The notes beneath the pieces are model-generated. The model was not told the origin of the DNA, ran no database searches, and saw only the letters and a program-made list of their open reading frames with translations. A stretch of DNA of 64,000 nt, taken from Onthomorpha sp937906975. Lineage in GTDB: Bacteria > Bacteroidota > Bacteroidia > Bacteroidales > P3. Below, in pieces: positions 1 through 8,963 of the stretch. The translations under genes were made by a program, and so were the position numbers. The stretch covers positions 62,001 to 126,000 of the forward strand of contig JAZLDH010000005.1 of the NCBI GenBank assembly GCA_045614605.1. The letters are read 5' to 3'. Each line of letters opens with the position of its first letter. The stretch's first letter is position 1.

Positions 1-838
1 AAACTCAGTTGAAGAAAGCAAAATTTTAGAGATAGAAAAAGATGTAACAAATCTTAAAAACAAACATATTTCCCTTGCAACAAGCAAAGAAAATGTAGAA
101 AAACGCCGAAAAGAACATCTTGGAAACAAACCTGAAATAGAAGAAAATCAAACTATTGAGCAAATAGAGAAAAATGTTTTTGACTTAGAAAATCTTTTAA
201 AAGAGATAAGTGAGCAAAAAGGTGGTTTGGAAAAAGAAATAGAGGTTTCTTTGAAAAATATTGAGCAAAGAGAAAAACTAAATCAAGAGTTTAAAGAAGC
301 CGAAAGGGATTATTTGAAATGGGATAAGTTAAATACTTTGATAGGAGATGCAACGGGAGGTAAATTCCGTAAGATTGCTCAAAGTTATGTGCTGGTGAAT
401 TTAATAAATTCGGCAAATTATCATTTAAAAAACCTAACCGACCGCTACAAACTAATAGTTAAGCCGGGGACTTTTTTAATAGAATTAGAAGATGCTTACA
501 ATGGATTTACTCTTCGCCCTGCTACAACAATTTCCGGCGGAGAGAGTTTCTTGGTTTCGCTTTCCTTAGCCTTGGCTCTTAGCGATATGGGGCAACATCT
601 TTCACTTGATATTCTTTTTATTGATGAGGGATTTGGCTCTTTAAGCAAAGATGTATTGCAAACTGCGATTGAAACTCTTGGTCTTTTGCATAAAACTCTC
701 AACAAACACGTTGGTGTAATTTCTCACGTAGAGGAATTGCAGGAAAGAATACCTGTGCAAATTAAAGTAAAACAAAATGGCAATACTTCAAGCAGTCAGA
801 TAGAAATAGTTGATAATGCTTATGGAATTTTAGCGTAA
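1..838 (+). CDS. sbcC: Exonuclease SbcC, C-terminal part (gene cut by window edge)
   Basis: The frame is open from base 2, so the start lies left of the window. This is the C-terminal part of SbcC, the ATPase and coiled-coil subunit of the SbcCD (Rad50-Mre11 type) nuclease that opens hairpins and processes DNA ends. In order one sees a Lys/Glu-rich coiled coil over roughly the first 100 residues, the ABC signature SGGESFLVSLSLALALS, the Walker B segment LDILFIDEGFGSL with its catalytic Glu, and the switch His in ISHVEEL. The Walker A half would be off the left edge, and sbcD is expected there too. The first ATG at 227 lies inside the coiled coil and is not the true start. Confidence 0.92.
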   Translation, partial: NSVEESKILEIEKDVTNLKNKHISLATSKENVEKRRKEHLGNKPEIEENQTIEQIEKNVFDLENLLKEISEQKGGLEKEIEVSLKNIEQREKLNQEFKEAERDYLKWDKLNTLIGDATGGKFRKIAQSYVLVNLINSANYHLKNLTDRYKLIVKPGTFLIELEDAYNGFTLRPATTISGGESFLVSLSLALALSDMGQHLSLDILFIDEGFGSLSKDVLQTAIETLGLLHKTLNKHVGVISHVEELQERIPVQIKVKQNGNTSSSQIEIVDNAYGILA

Positions 839-842
839 TTTC

Positions 843-873
843 TTTGGCTATTGTGAACTTATTTGTATTTTTG
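843..873 (+). promoter_or_regulatory. Bacteroidota-type promoter of the deoxynucleoside kinase operon
   Basis: TTTG at 843-846, a 19-bp spacer and TATTTTTG at 866-873 match the Bacteroidota -33/-7 consensus (TTTG, TAnnTTTG). It starts an operon that appears to run to about 5.0 kb. Confidence 0.75.
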
Positions 874-911
874 CAAGAATTATGTTTTTATATCTTTAAT
901 ATAACAGAGGT

Positions 912-1523
912 ATGCACGTAGCAATTGCAGGAAATATCGGTAGTGGAAAGACAACTCTAACAGAGTTGTTAGCAAAGCAATTTAAATGGACTCCTATCTA
1001 TGAGCAAATGGACGACAATCCTTATATTGCTAATTTTTATGAAGATATGCGTAGATGGTCTTTTAATTTGCAGGTTTATTTTCTGCATAAGAGATTCAAA
1101 TATGTAATAGATTCAAGAAACACTTACGACAATATTGTTCAAGATAGAACATTGTATGAGGACGCTTACATATTTGCTCCGAATTTGCATGCAATGGGAC
1201 TTATGAATACAAGAGATTTTGAAACATATAGGGCATTGTTTGATTTAATGGAAAGCTTTATTAAACCGCCTGATTTGTTAATTTATCTAAAAGCCTCAGT
1301 CCCTACGCTAATTAGGCAGATTGAAAGAAGGGGAAGAGAATATGAAAGTTCTATTCGCCTGGATTATATTACCTCTTTAAATAATAGATATAATTCTTGG
1401 ATAGAGGGATATTCAAATCGTAAACTTATTATAAATATGGACGATTTGAATATTACAGATAACCCAAAGGATTTGGGATTTGTGGTAGATAGTATTAACG
1501 CTGAAATAAACGGTTTGTTTTAA
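912..1523 (+). CDS. Deoxynucleoside kinase (dAK/dGK/dCK family)
   Basis: This is a 203-residue deoxynucleoside kinase that phosphorylates deoxyribonucleosides for the dNTP salvage pathway in the cytoplasm. The P-loop GNIGSGKTT is at residues 7-15. The family's acidic substrate-binding segment follows (YEQMDDNPYIANFYED), then QDRTLYEDA carrying the DRS/DRT-like motif, and an Arg-rich lid near residue 140 (IERRGREYE). Length fits the bacterial family. The sequence does not tell deoxyadenosine from deoxyguanosine or deoxycytidine preference. It is the first gene after a strong promoter, and kdsB begins two bases after its stop. Confidence 0.88.
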   Translation: MHVAIAGNIGSGKTTLTELLAKQFKWTPIYEQMDDNPYIANFYEDMRRWSFNLQVYFLHKRFKYVIDSRNTYDNIVQDRTLYEDAYIFAPNLHAMGLMNTRDFETYRALFDLMESFIKPPDLLIYLKASVPTLIRQIERRGREYESSIRLDYITSLNNRYNSWIEGYSNRKLIINMDDLNITDNPKDLGFVVDSINAEINGLF

Positions 1524-1525
1524 CA

Positions 1526-2281
1526 ATGAAAACAATTGCAATAATCCCCGCTCGCTATGCAAGTAGCCGATTTGAAGGAAAGCCTTTGGCTCTTTTAAAC
1601 GGTAAGCCTATGGTTATGTGGGTTTATGAGGCGGTTAAGCAGTCGCAGTTGTTTGATAAGGTTGTTGTTGCTACAGATGATAGCCGTATTTTTGATACTG
1701 TGCAGGCTATGAATGGAGTTGCAATGATGACAAGCGAGAGTCATAGTTGTGGCACTCAGCGTTGTGAGGAGGTTGTACAGACTTTGTCTTCTTTGGGAGA
1801 GGTTTATGATGTTGTTGTAAATATTCAGGGTGATGAGCCTTTGATTAATAAAGAGCAATTGGAGTTAATTCTTTCTTGTTTTGATAGTGATAGGGTAGAA
1901 ATCGCTACTTTGTCAAAGATAATAAATGAAGAGAAAGATGTAACTGATTCTAATGTAGTGAAAGTCGTTGCCTCAAAGGGTAGGGCTTTGTATTTTTCTC
2001 GTAGTCCAATACCTTTTACTCGTGATATTTCGCTTTCGCAAGCATTGGAAAAAGGAGTATTTCGTAAACATATAGGTATATATGCTTATCGTTTTGATGT
2101 GTTGAAAGAAATTGTGAGATTGGAAAAGGGCGATTTAGAAATCTTAGAGAATTTAGAACAATTGCGTTGGTTAGAAAATGGTTTTGAAATTAGAATTAAA
2201 GATACGTGTTTTGAATCCATAGGTGTAGATACGCCAGAGGACTTAAAACGAGTTAATGATTTGATAAAAAAGAACAAATAA
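1526..2281 (+). CDS. kdsB: 3-deoxy-manno-octulosonate cytidylyltransferase (CMP-Kdo synthetase)
   Basis: KdsB couples CTP and Kdo to CMP-Kdo, the donor for the inner core of lipopolysaccharide, in the cytoplasm. The N-terminal nucleotide-binding motif IPARYASSRFEGKPL is at residues 7-21. The family segments VVVATDD, HSCGTQR, NIQGDEPLI and RKHIGIYAYR are all present. At 251 residues it has the usual length. It begins two bases after the kinase stop, and the next gene begins one base after its own stop, so the genes are co-transcribed. Confidence 0.95.
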   Translation: MKTIAIIPARYASSRFEGKPLALLNGKPMVMWVYEAVKQSQLFDKVVVATDDSRIFDTVQAMNGVAMMTSESHSCGTQRCEEVVQTLSSLGEVYDVVVNIQGDEPLINKEQLELILSCFDSDRVEIATLSKIINEEKDVTDSNVVKVVASKGRALYFSRSPIPFTRDISLSQALEKGVFRKHIGIYAYRFDVLKEIVRLEKGDLEILENLEQLRWLENGFEIRIKDTCFESIGVDTPEDLKRVNDLIKKNK

Positions 2282-2282
2282 T

Positions 2283-3773
2283 ATGAACGTAGCAGTAAAT
2301 TTATACGAATTTTTAAAAGAAAACGATTGCGCAGAATTGGTAGGCTTAGGAACATTTTATGTTTCAACACAATCTGCAAGAATTTCTTCGCTTACAGGTG
2401 AAATAAGACCGCCTTGCCGAAAATTAAACTTTAAGAAAGAAGAAAATAACGATATGAATTTCGTTATGAATATGGCAGAAAAGGAATTTATCTCACACGA
2501 AACTGCATTGATTTGGATAAAACAATATTCTGAATCTGTAATAGAAAAAGTAGAAAGCGGAAAAAAAGTAACAATTGGCGAGTTGGGTTGTATTTTCAAG
2601 GACTTTTATGGAAATTATGTTTTTGAAACAAGCGAGAAACTAAACCTTTTGGATAATTCTTTCGCATTTGCTCCTTTGAAAGAGGTGAAAACCTTTGATA
2701 ATAGTGATGAAACAATAGATTTAATACACACTATTGACCCTTCTATTAAGGAAGAGGTTGCACCAGAGCCTGTTGTAGAAGAGGAGCCTGTGGTTATTCA
2801 AATCAAAGAAGAGAAACCAGAGATTGAATTGCCAAAAGAAACAGTAGAACACACAGAGGCTGTTGTCTTTACTGCACAAGAGGAATTGAAGGCAGAAGAA
2901 GAAATTGAGCAAGAGTTAGATGTTGAGGTTAAGGCAGAGGAAACTGAACTTAAAGAAATAGAAAAAGAAGTTGAGATTGAAGATATAAAACCTGCTGACG
3001 AAGAATTAAGAGAAAAGGCACAAGCAATAATAGAGGCAAGCAAAGAAGAAAAATATCAAGAAGAGATAGAAAAAGAGAAAGAAGCGAAAAAGAAAAAGAA
3101 AAAAGAGAAAAAACGTAAAAAAAGAATACTACTTATAATATTATTTGTGCTTTTATTCTTGCTTTTAGCTTGCGGTGGATTGGTAGCAGCACACTATTTC
3201 GGATTGCTTAAAGATTATAAGTTTATGAATCCGATTTCTGAAAAATTGTCTGTTTACATAAAACCAAAAACTCAAGAGGTTGTTGCTCCTGTTGTTGAAA
3301 CTCCAACAGAAACTATTGTAGAAGAGGTTGAAAGTGTGGAAACTGAAACAGAAACTGCCTCAGAAGTTGTTTTGGAAGAAGTAAAACAAAACCCTATTCC
3401 AAAGCCAAAACCAGCAAATCAAGCAAAGAAAAAAACAACTACAACAAATAACGCTCCAAAACAAGAGCCTGAGAAAAAAACTGAAACAGTAGAGACTTCA
3501 ACTATTGATTCTTCTCCTGTATTGGTGCAAAATTATTCTAAATTAGGTTGTGATGTTGTGGGCGGTGTTTACAAGGATAAAACAACTGCGGAAAAGAAGG
3601 CAAGAAAAGCTAAGAGTCTTGGTTATGATAGCTACATTCTACAACGTGTTCAAGGAGGAGAGCAAGTTTATTATGTAAGTTATGGTTCTAGACGTACACT
3701 TGGAGAAGCAGAAAAGTTAGCTACAAAAATTAAAGAAAAGATTGGTGGCGACTTCTACGTAATTTCTAGATAG
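2283..3773 (+). CDS. HU-like domain / transmembrane / SPOR-domain fusion protein
   Basis: This 496-residue protein combines three parts. An N-terminal HU/CCDC81-like domain (about residues 1-130) resembles the DNA-bending HU fold. A long acidic Glu/Lys linker (to ~280) ends in a run of lysines before one membrane segment (~281-305). A second, Pro/Thr-rich linker then leads to a C-terminal SPOR domain (~415-496). SPOR domains bind denuded septal peptidoglycan. Such proteins occur in Bacteroidota and are assumed to link a cytoplasmic partner, possibly the nucleoid, to the division septum; no function is shown here. The lysine run implies a cytoplasmic N-terminus and periplasmic SPOR domain. It sits between kdsB and an M16 peptidase gene in one operon. 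Confidence 0.8.
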   Translation: MNVAVNLYEFLKENDCAELVGLGTFYVSTQSARISSLTGEIRPPCRKLNFKKEENNDMNFVMNMAEKEFISHETALIWIKQYSESVIEKVESGKKVTIGELGCIFKDFYGNYVFETSEKLNLLDNSFAFAPLKEVKTFDNSDETIDLIHTIDPSIKEEVAPEPVVEEEPVVIQIKEEKPEIELPKETVEHTEAVVFTAQEELKAEEEIEQELDVEVKAEETELKEIEKEVEIEDIKPADEELREKAQAIIEASKEEKYQEEIEKEKEAKKKKKKEKKRKKRILLIILFVLLFLLLACGGLVAAHYFGLLKDYKFMNPISEKLSVYIKPKTQEVVAPVVETPTETIVEEVESVETETETASEVVLEEVKQNPIPKPKPANQAKKKTTTTNNAPKQEPEKKTETVETSTIDSSPVLVQNYSKLGCDVVGGVYKDKTTAEKKARKAKSLGYDSYILQRVQGGEQVYYVSYGSRRTLGEAEKLATKIKEKIGGDFYVISR

Positions 3774-3776
3774 TAA

Positions 3777-5006
3777 TTGGCACAAGATATTTACAATTTA
3801 CATGAATTAAATAATGGGATAAGAATAATACATAAGTATTCTTCTTCTCCCGTTTCTCATTGTGGGATAACGATAAATGTTGGCTCGCGTGATGAGAAGG
3901 AAGACGAAAATGGCATTGCCCATTTTATAGAACATAGTGTGTTTAAGGGCACTCACAAAAGAAAAGCTTTTCAAATCCTAAATAGAATCGATGGTGTAGG
4001 AGGGGAATTAAACGCTTTTACAACCAAGGAGGAGACTTGCATTTATGGTTGTTTTCTTAATTCTTATAGTGAACGATTTTTAGAGTTGCTTAGCGACATT
4101 GTGTTTAATTCTACCTTTCCTGAAAAAGAGATAACAAAGGAAAAGGTTGTTGTAATAGACGAAATCAATTCTTATGAGGACACTCCTTCTGAACTTATTT
4201 ACGATGAATTTGAGAAACAACTCTTTGGTGATCACCCTTTGGGAAGATTGATTTTGGGAACGCCAGAAAATGTGAATAGTTTTACGAGCAAAAAAATCAA
4301 GTCCTTTATTGATAGAAACTATTCTACTGATCAAATGGTGATTTCAATAGTTAGTTCTATTGACTCTGAGAAATGGTTTATGCTTTCTGAGAGATATTTT
4401 GGTAATCAAGAGAAAAAAATAAATAAACCTAAGAGAGAAAAACCAATAATAAAGAAAGGTATTACCAATATATACGAAAGAGATACTTATCAGTCGCATG
4501 CTGTGATTGGAACAACTTCTTACGGATACAAGGATAAGAAAAAAGCTGCATTTTCTTTGCTTAACAATATGCTTGGTGGATATGCAATGAATTCTTTTTT
4601 GAATATGCACATTAGAGAAAAGTATGGTTTTACCTACACAATAGAATCAAATTATACTGCTTATTCTGATGTTGGTGTGTTTAGCATTTATGCAGGCACA
4701 GACAAGAAATATATGGATAAGACTTTGCGTTTGATAAACAAAGAGTTGGAAAAATTTACTCAAAGCCCGCTTGCTGAAAGGACTTTGCAGAAATACAAAC
4801 AGCAAATAAAGGGACAGTTAGCAATTAATTGTGATTCTAATCAAAATGAAATGCTTTCTATTGGTAAGATGCTACTTAATTTTGGTAAGGTAGATACTTT
4901 GCAAGAGACTTACAAGACAATAGATGAGATTTCTTCAAATCAAATTCTTGAAGTGGCACAAGAAATTTTTGTTCCTGAGAGATTATCAATTATTCAATAT
5001 GTTTAG
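3777..5006 (+). CDS. M16 family zinc peptidase (pitrilysin/MPP-like)
   Basis: This is a 409-residue single-unit M16B-type peptidase. The inverted zinc motif HFIEH lies in GIAHFIEHSVFKGT at residues 46-59, with the downstream Glu-rich helix ELNAFTTKEETC. The C-terminal half is the second MPP-like domain, including the GGYAMNSFL segment. There is no signal peptide, so it is probably cytoplasmic. An in-frame TAA at 3774-3776 directly precedes a TTG codon, and no Met follows for more than 50 residues, so TTG at 3777 must be the start. It lies three bases after the stop of the SPOR gene. Confidence 0.88.
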   Translation: MAQDIYNLHELNNGIRIIHKYSSSPVSHCGITINVGSRDEKEDENGIAHFIEHSVFKGTHKRKAFQILNRIDGVGGELNAFTTKEETCIYGCFLNSYSERFLELLSDIVFNSTFPEKEITKEKVVVIDEINSYEDTPSELIYDEFEKQLFGDHPLGRLILGTPENVNSFTSKKIKSFIDRNYSTDQMVISIVSSIDSEKWFMLSERYFGNQEKKINKPKREKPIIKKGITNIYERDTYQSHAVIGTTSYGYKDKKKAAFSLLNNMLGGYAMNSFLNMHIREKYGFTYTIESNYTAYSDVGVFSIYAGTDKKYMDKTLRLINKELEKFTQSPLAERTLQKYKQQIKGQLAINCDSNQNEMLSIGKMLLNFGKVDTLQETYKTIDEISSNQILEVAQEIFVPERLSIIQYV

Positions 5007-5036
5007 AGTATAAAAACAAATTAAAAATATATCAAT

Positions 5037-7193
5037 ATGAAGAAAACACTTTTAACGTTAATGGCTTTCGTACTTGGTTTTGGCGTTTGCTTTGCTAAAC
5101 CTATGCCTACTCCAGACGAAGGTATGTGGTTGCCAATGTTTTTCAAGCAACTAAATCACGCAGATATGCAAAAAATGGGCTTAAAGCTTACTGCAGAAGA
5201 GCTTTACAGCATTAACAACTCTTCTTTGAAAGATGCCATTGTTCAAATGGGCGATTTCTGTACAGGAGAAATAGTTTCAGACAAAGGATTGATGTTTACA
5301 AACCACCATTGTGGCTATGACGCAATCGTTTCTCAATCAACTGTTGAACACGATTACCTAAATAATGGATTCGTTTCGCAATCTTTTGAAGAAGAACTAC
5401 CAATTCCGGGATTATATGTTTCATTCCTTGTAAGAATGGACGATGTTACAAAAGAAGTTCTTGCAGAAAACATCAATACTCCTGAGAATGCAACAGAGGA
5501 AGCAATACAAAAAAACATTGTAACTTTGATTGAAAAGTATTCAGAAGGCGGAAAATACAAAGTAGAAGTAAAACCATTCTTCCAAGGCTTAGAATACTAT
5601 ATGTTTATCTATGAAGTATTCAACGATGTTCGTCTTGTCTTTGCTCCACCTGCGTCAATCGGAAAATATGGTGGCGATACAGACAACTGGATGTGGCCAA
5701 GACACACAGGAGACTTCTCTGTATTCAGAGTTTACGCAGACAAAAACAATCAACCTGCCGAATACTCAAAAGATAACGTGCCTTACACTCCAAAACACTT
5801 TCTTCCAATCAGCATAAAAGGCGTTGAAAAAGGAGATTTCACTATGATATGGGGTTATCCTGGCTCAACAGAAAGATATATGACCTCTTACGAAGTGGCA
5901 AACACTATAAACGTATCAGATCCAGCAGTAATAAAAGCAGGAGAAGCTCTTTTGCCGGTTATGAAGAAGATGATGGACACAGATAATGCGATAAACCTAA
6001 AATATGCTTCTGATTACGCAAGCTATATGAACCTTTGGAAAAACAAAAAAGGTGAGTTGAGAGGATTGAAACGCCTTGATGTTTACGGAAAGAAAAAAGC
6101 TATTGAAACACGTCTTGCAGAGTGGATAGCAAAAGATGCAGACAGACAAGCAAGATATGGAAATGTTTTATCAGACCTTGAATCGGCAAGCAAAGTTATT
6201 GCAAATGCTCCATCAACTCAATACTCTTGGTATGGAAATCTTGGACTTATGACATCAAAAACAGCATTGACAGCATTCCGTTCTTTTATGTATGCCTCAA
6301 TGATTGAAGGAGGTGTAGTGCCAGCGGAAAATGTTGATATGATGAAAGGAGTTGTTCTTGCTCAAATCGAGGATTTATTTGCTACAACTGACTTTGAAAC
6401 AGAAAAAGAAATGTTTAAGGCATTAGCAAACTTACTTTTGACAGTACCAGGTGTGCAAGCAGATGGATTACTTCAAAAATACAAAGAAAATCCTGATGCT
6501 TTCGTAGATAAAGCCTTCGCAAAATCAGTTTTAACTAATAAAAAAGCATTTGAAAAATTTGCAAAGAAACCTAATATGAAAGTATTTGCAAAAGATAAAA
6601 TAGCACATATTGCAATGCTTGCTTACTCTTTGATAACAGAAGCGCCAGATGAATTAGTTGTAGCAGAAGAAAAATTTGCAAAAGCTAATATGCTATTTAT
6701 TGAAGCATTAAGAAAAATGGACCCAACATTAGTTCAATATCCTAATGCTAACTTTACAATGCGTATGACTTACGGACAAGTTTTGGATTACTATCCTGCT
6801 GATGCTGTTCACTACGATTACGTAACTACAATGGAAGGATTGATGGAAAAAGAAGACGCTACAAATCCGGAATTCATTGTTCCTGCAAAATTAAAAGAAC
6901 TTTACGAAGCAAAAGACTATGGTCAATATGCAGATAAGAACGGAAAACTAATTGTAAACTTCCTTTCAAACAACGATATTACAGGAGGAAACTCAGGAAG
7001 CCCTATCTTGAATGCAGAAGGACACCTAATCGGACTTGCATTTGACGGAAACTGGGAAGCAATGAGCGGAGATATTGCATTTGAACCAGAATTGCAAAGA
7101 ACAATCAACGTAGATGCAAGATACGTTCTTTTTGTTATGGACAAATTTGCAGGAGCTCAAAGATTGATAGATGAATTAAAAATAATTAAATAA
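5037..7193 (+). CDS. S46 family dipeptidyl peptidase, DPP7-like
   Basis: This is a 718-residue secreted serine exopeptidase with signal peptide MKKTLLTLMAFVLGFGVCFA. It releases dipeptides from oligopeptide N-termini in the periplasm of asaccharolytic Bacteroidales. The catalytic His is in FTNHHCGYDA and the nucleophile Ser in ITGGNSGSP. The residue 18 positions after that Ser is Gly (LAFDGNWEAMSGD). In Porphyromonas DPP11 this position is Arg and selects acidic P1 residues, so the present enzyme is more likely of the DPP7 (hydrophobic P1) type; this is an inference. Full length is normal for the family. The fkpA-like gene follows 11 bases later. Confidence 0.93.
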   Translation: MKKTLLTLMAFVLGFGVCFAKPMPTPDEGMWLPMFFKQLNHADMQKMGLKLTAEELYSINNSSLKDAIVQMGDFCTGEIVSDKGLMFTNHHCGYDAIVSQSTVEHDYLNNGFVSQSFEEELPIPGLYVSFLVRMDDVTKEVLAENINTPENATEEAIQKNIVTLIEKYSEGGKYKVEVKPFFQGLEYYMFIYEVFNDVRLVFAPPASIGKYGGDTDNWMWPRHTGDFSVFRVYADKNNQPAEYSKDNVPYTPKHFLPISIKGVEKGDFTMIWGYPGSTERYMTSYEVANTINVSDPAVIKAGEALLPVMKKMMDTDNAINLKYASDYASYMNLWKNKKGELRGLKRLDVYGKKKAIETRLAEWIAKDADRQARYGNVLSDLESASKVIANAPSTQYSWYGNLGLMTSKTALTAFRSFMYASMIEGGVVPAENVDMMKGVVLAQIEDLFATTDFETEKEMFKALANLLLTVPGVQADGLLQKYKENPDAFVDKAFAKSVLTNKKAFEKFAKKPNMKVFAKDKIAHIAMLAYSLITEAPDELVVAEEKFAKANMLFIEALRKMDPTLVQYPNANFTMRMTYGQVLDYYPADAVHYDYVTTMEGLMEKEDATNPEFIVPAKLKELYEAKDYGQYADKNGKLIVNFLSNNDITGGNSGSPILNAEGHLIGLAFDGNWEAMSGDIAFEPELQRTINVDARYVLFVMDKFAGAQRLIDELKIIK

Positions 7194-7204
7194 AGAATAA
7201 AAAA

Positions 7205-7825
7205 ATGAAACTAACAAACGACACACAAAAAGTAAGCTATATCATAGGAGAAGATATAGGATTTTCATTCCAAAGAGAAGGATACGACATAGATATTGAC
7301 GTTTTAGTTGAAGCATTAAAAGCAGCTGCAACAGGAAAAAGCGAAAACCTTTTGTCAGAAACAGAAAAAAATGAAGTAATGCTTCGTTGGCAACAAGAAA
7401 TGCAAGCAAAAAAACAAGCTCAAATGGCAGAACAAGGAAAGAAAGCAAGAGCTGAAGGAGCTGCATTCATGGAAGTAAACCGCAATAACCCAGGAGTATT
7501 TGAAACAAAGAGCGGATTACAATACCAAGTGATAAAAGGAGCAGAAGGAAGAAAGCCAGCAGCAACAGATACTGTACATGTACACTATCACGGAACGCTT
7601 TTAAACGGACAAGTATTTGATTCATCAGTAGAAAGAGGCGAGGCAATCTCATTCCCATTGAATCAAGTAATCGCAGGCTGGACAGAAGGAGTGCAACTTA
7701 TGAGTATAGGAAGCAAATACAAATTCTTCATTCCTGCAGACCTTGCTTACGGCGACCAAGCAGTAGGAACAATTCCAGCAGGTAGCACATTGATATTTGA
7801 AGTAGAATTATTAGACATAAAATAA
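7205..7825 (+). CDS. FKBP-type peptidyl-prolyl cis-trans isomerase
   Basis: This 206-residue protein has an N-terminal dimerisation helix region (FKBP_N, about 1-105) followed by an FKBP domain (about 106-206). Family residues are visible in VHVHYHGTLLNGQVFDSS, GWTEGVQLMSIGSKYKFFIP and TLIFEVELL. It resembles FkpA/Mip in layout but has no signal peptide, so a cytoplasmic folding role is likely. It closes the run that starts with the S46 peptidase and is followed after five bases by the phosphopantetheinyl transferase. Confidence 0.92.
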   Translation: MKLTNDTQKVSYIIGEDIGFSFQREGYDIDIDVLVEALKAAATGKSENLLSETEKNEVMLRWQQEMQAKKQAQMAEQGKKARAEGAAFMEVNRNNPGVFETKSGLQYQVIKGAEGRKPAATDTVHVHYHGTLLNGQVFDSSVERGEAISFPLNQVIAGWTEGVQLMSIGSKYKFFIPADLAYGDQAVGTIPAGSTLIFEVELLDIK

Positions 7826-7830
7826 TAAAA

Positions 7831-8373
7831 TTGGAATATTTTGTTTGCACGATAGAGGAATGTGAAAAGGCGTTTGGTATTGACAAATCTTTATCTCGCC
7901 CCAAACAAATCTCGCTACTTGCAAAACAAAAACTACTTTCAATAATCAAAGAAAAAGGTTTGTCGTTCGATACCACCATAGCGGTGGAAGAGAAGGGCAA
8001 ACCTTTCTTTTTATACAATAAAAACCTACATTTTTCCATTTCCCACACAAAATCACACATAGCAATAGCCTTGCATGATAAACCAATAGGCATTGATATT
8101 GAAAACACAAGAAAATGTAACCTAAGTTTAGCAAAAAGATTCTTTCATCAAGAGGAATACAACTACCTTTCCTCTCTGCCAAAAGAAGAACAAGACCACG
8201 CATTCACAAAAATATGGACACAAAAAGAAGCATACGTAAAATGCACAGGCGAAGGGATAGCCAATACCTTTAACACCTTTTCCGTAATTGCTAATTCTTT
8301 AACAATAGGCAGTCAATATAATATACAATATCAAGCAAAGGAATATCATCTTAGCCTTTGCTTTGAAGTATAA
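7831..8373 (+). CDS. 4'-phosphopantetheinyl transferase (Sfp/AcpT superfamily)
   Basis: This 180-residue protein moves the 4'-phosphopantetheine arm of CoA to a Ser of a carrier protein. The superfamily motifs are present: SISHTKSHIAIAL, IGIDIENTRK with the Mg-binding Asp and Glu, and IWTQKEAYVKCTGEGI. It starts at TTG (7831), five bases after the FKBP stop; no ATG occurs upstream of the conserved core. The carrier protein it serves cannot be told from here. Confidence 0.85.
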   Translation: MEYFVCTIEECEKAFGIDKSLSRPKQISLLAKQKLLSIIKEKGLSFDTTIAVEEKGKPFFLYNKNLHFSISHTKSHIAIALHDKPIGIDIENTRKCNLSLAKRFFHQEEYNYLSSLPKEEQDHAFTKIWTQKEAYVKCTGEGIANTFNTFSVIANSLTIGSQYNIQYQAKEYHLSLCFEV

Positions 8374-8391
8374 GCAGTCTTAGTAAAATTT

Positions 8392-8463
8392 CTCTTAGCT
8401 TTATTTTTTTTTCTCTTAGCTTTTTTATTTTTTTTCTTAGCTTTATTTTTTTTTCTCTTAGAC
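8392..8463. repeat. 21-bp-period CTTAG array (array 1)
   Basis: CTTAG occurs at 8394, 8415, 8436 and 8457, exactly 21 bp apart, each followed by a long T tract. The array lies between the phosphopantetheinyl transferase gene and the promoter of the next gene. It belongs to a dispersed family with members near 17.3, 25.3, 27.0, 37.7, 47.5, 51.6, 59.3 and 61.1 kb. Confidence 0.85.
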
Positions 8464-8467
8464 TTTT

Positions 8468-8498
8468 TTTGCAGTTGTTTTAAATGTTTATATTTTTG
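8468..8498 (+). promoter_or_regulatory. Promoter of the paired lipoprotein genes
   Basis: TTTG at 8468-8471, a 19-bp spacer and TATTTTTG at 8491-8498, ending 22 bp before the start codon at 8521. It abuts the end of repeat array 1. Confidence 0.75.
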
Positions 8499-8520
8499 CA
8501 AAAATATAAAGTTTACAGCA

Positions 8521-8952
8521 ATGAAAAACAGAATGTATTTTAAGATTTTTTTAGCAGGAGTTGTGTTTGTTTTGTTCTCTTGCTTTCAATGTGAACCTGA
8601 TTTTGTAACTTTCTTGAAAATAAAAAACACTTCCTATGAGCAAGTCTATTTTATGGGATACAAATATGGTGAGCCAAAATGTATGACAATAAAACAGGGA
8701 GAGCAAATAGAATATTGGGAAGACTCATGGTCTAAAAGTTTTCTTTCAATCCTTGCTCCATACGATTCTTGCGTTGTAAAAAGAGATTGCGCACATGGAG
8801 AAGTGTTGAAAGTGTGGAGAAAAAATTATGATGTTAATTCTCTTGAACAAGAATTTTTCAGAGAAGACGATTGGGAACTTCATAAGGGAAAAGATACATG
8901 GGTGTATATTTTTGATATTTCAGATATTAATTTGGGATTAATGGAAAATTAA
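8521..8952 (+). CDS. Small lipoprotein, unknown function (paralog 1)
   Basis: I do not recognise this 143-residue protein. A hydrophobic start followed by VLFSC gives a lipoprotein signal with Cys at about residue 21. The mature part is soluble, acidic and aromatic-rich. It is a diverged sister of the next gene: both carry YDSCVV, then GEV/IxKxW, then a (Q/E)xFF...W segment in the same order. Together they look like a tandem duplication transcribed from one promoter. No catalytic motif is seen. Confidence 0.7.
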   Translation: MKNRMYFKIFLAGVVFVLFSCFQCEPDFVTFLKIKNTSYEQVYFMGYKYGEPKCMTIKQGEQIEYWEDSWSKSFLSILAPYDSCVVKRDCAHGEVLKVWRKNYDVNSLEQEFFREDDWELHKGKDTWVYIFDISDINLGLMEN

Positions 8953-8963
8953 AAGCTTTGTCT

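Noticed and set aside
8392..8463. Regularly spaced repeats resembling a CRISPR array
   Set aside because: The repeat core is only five bases, there are no unique spacers (only A/T tracts), the 21-bp period is too short, and no cas genes are in the window.
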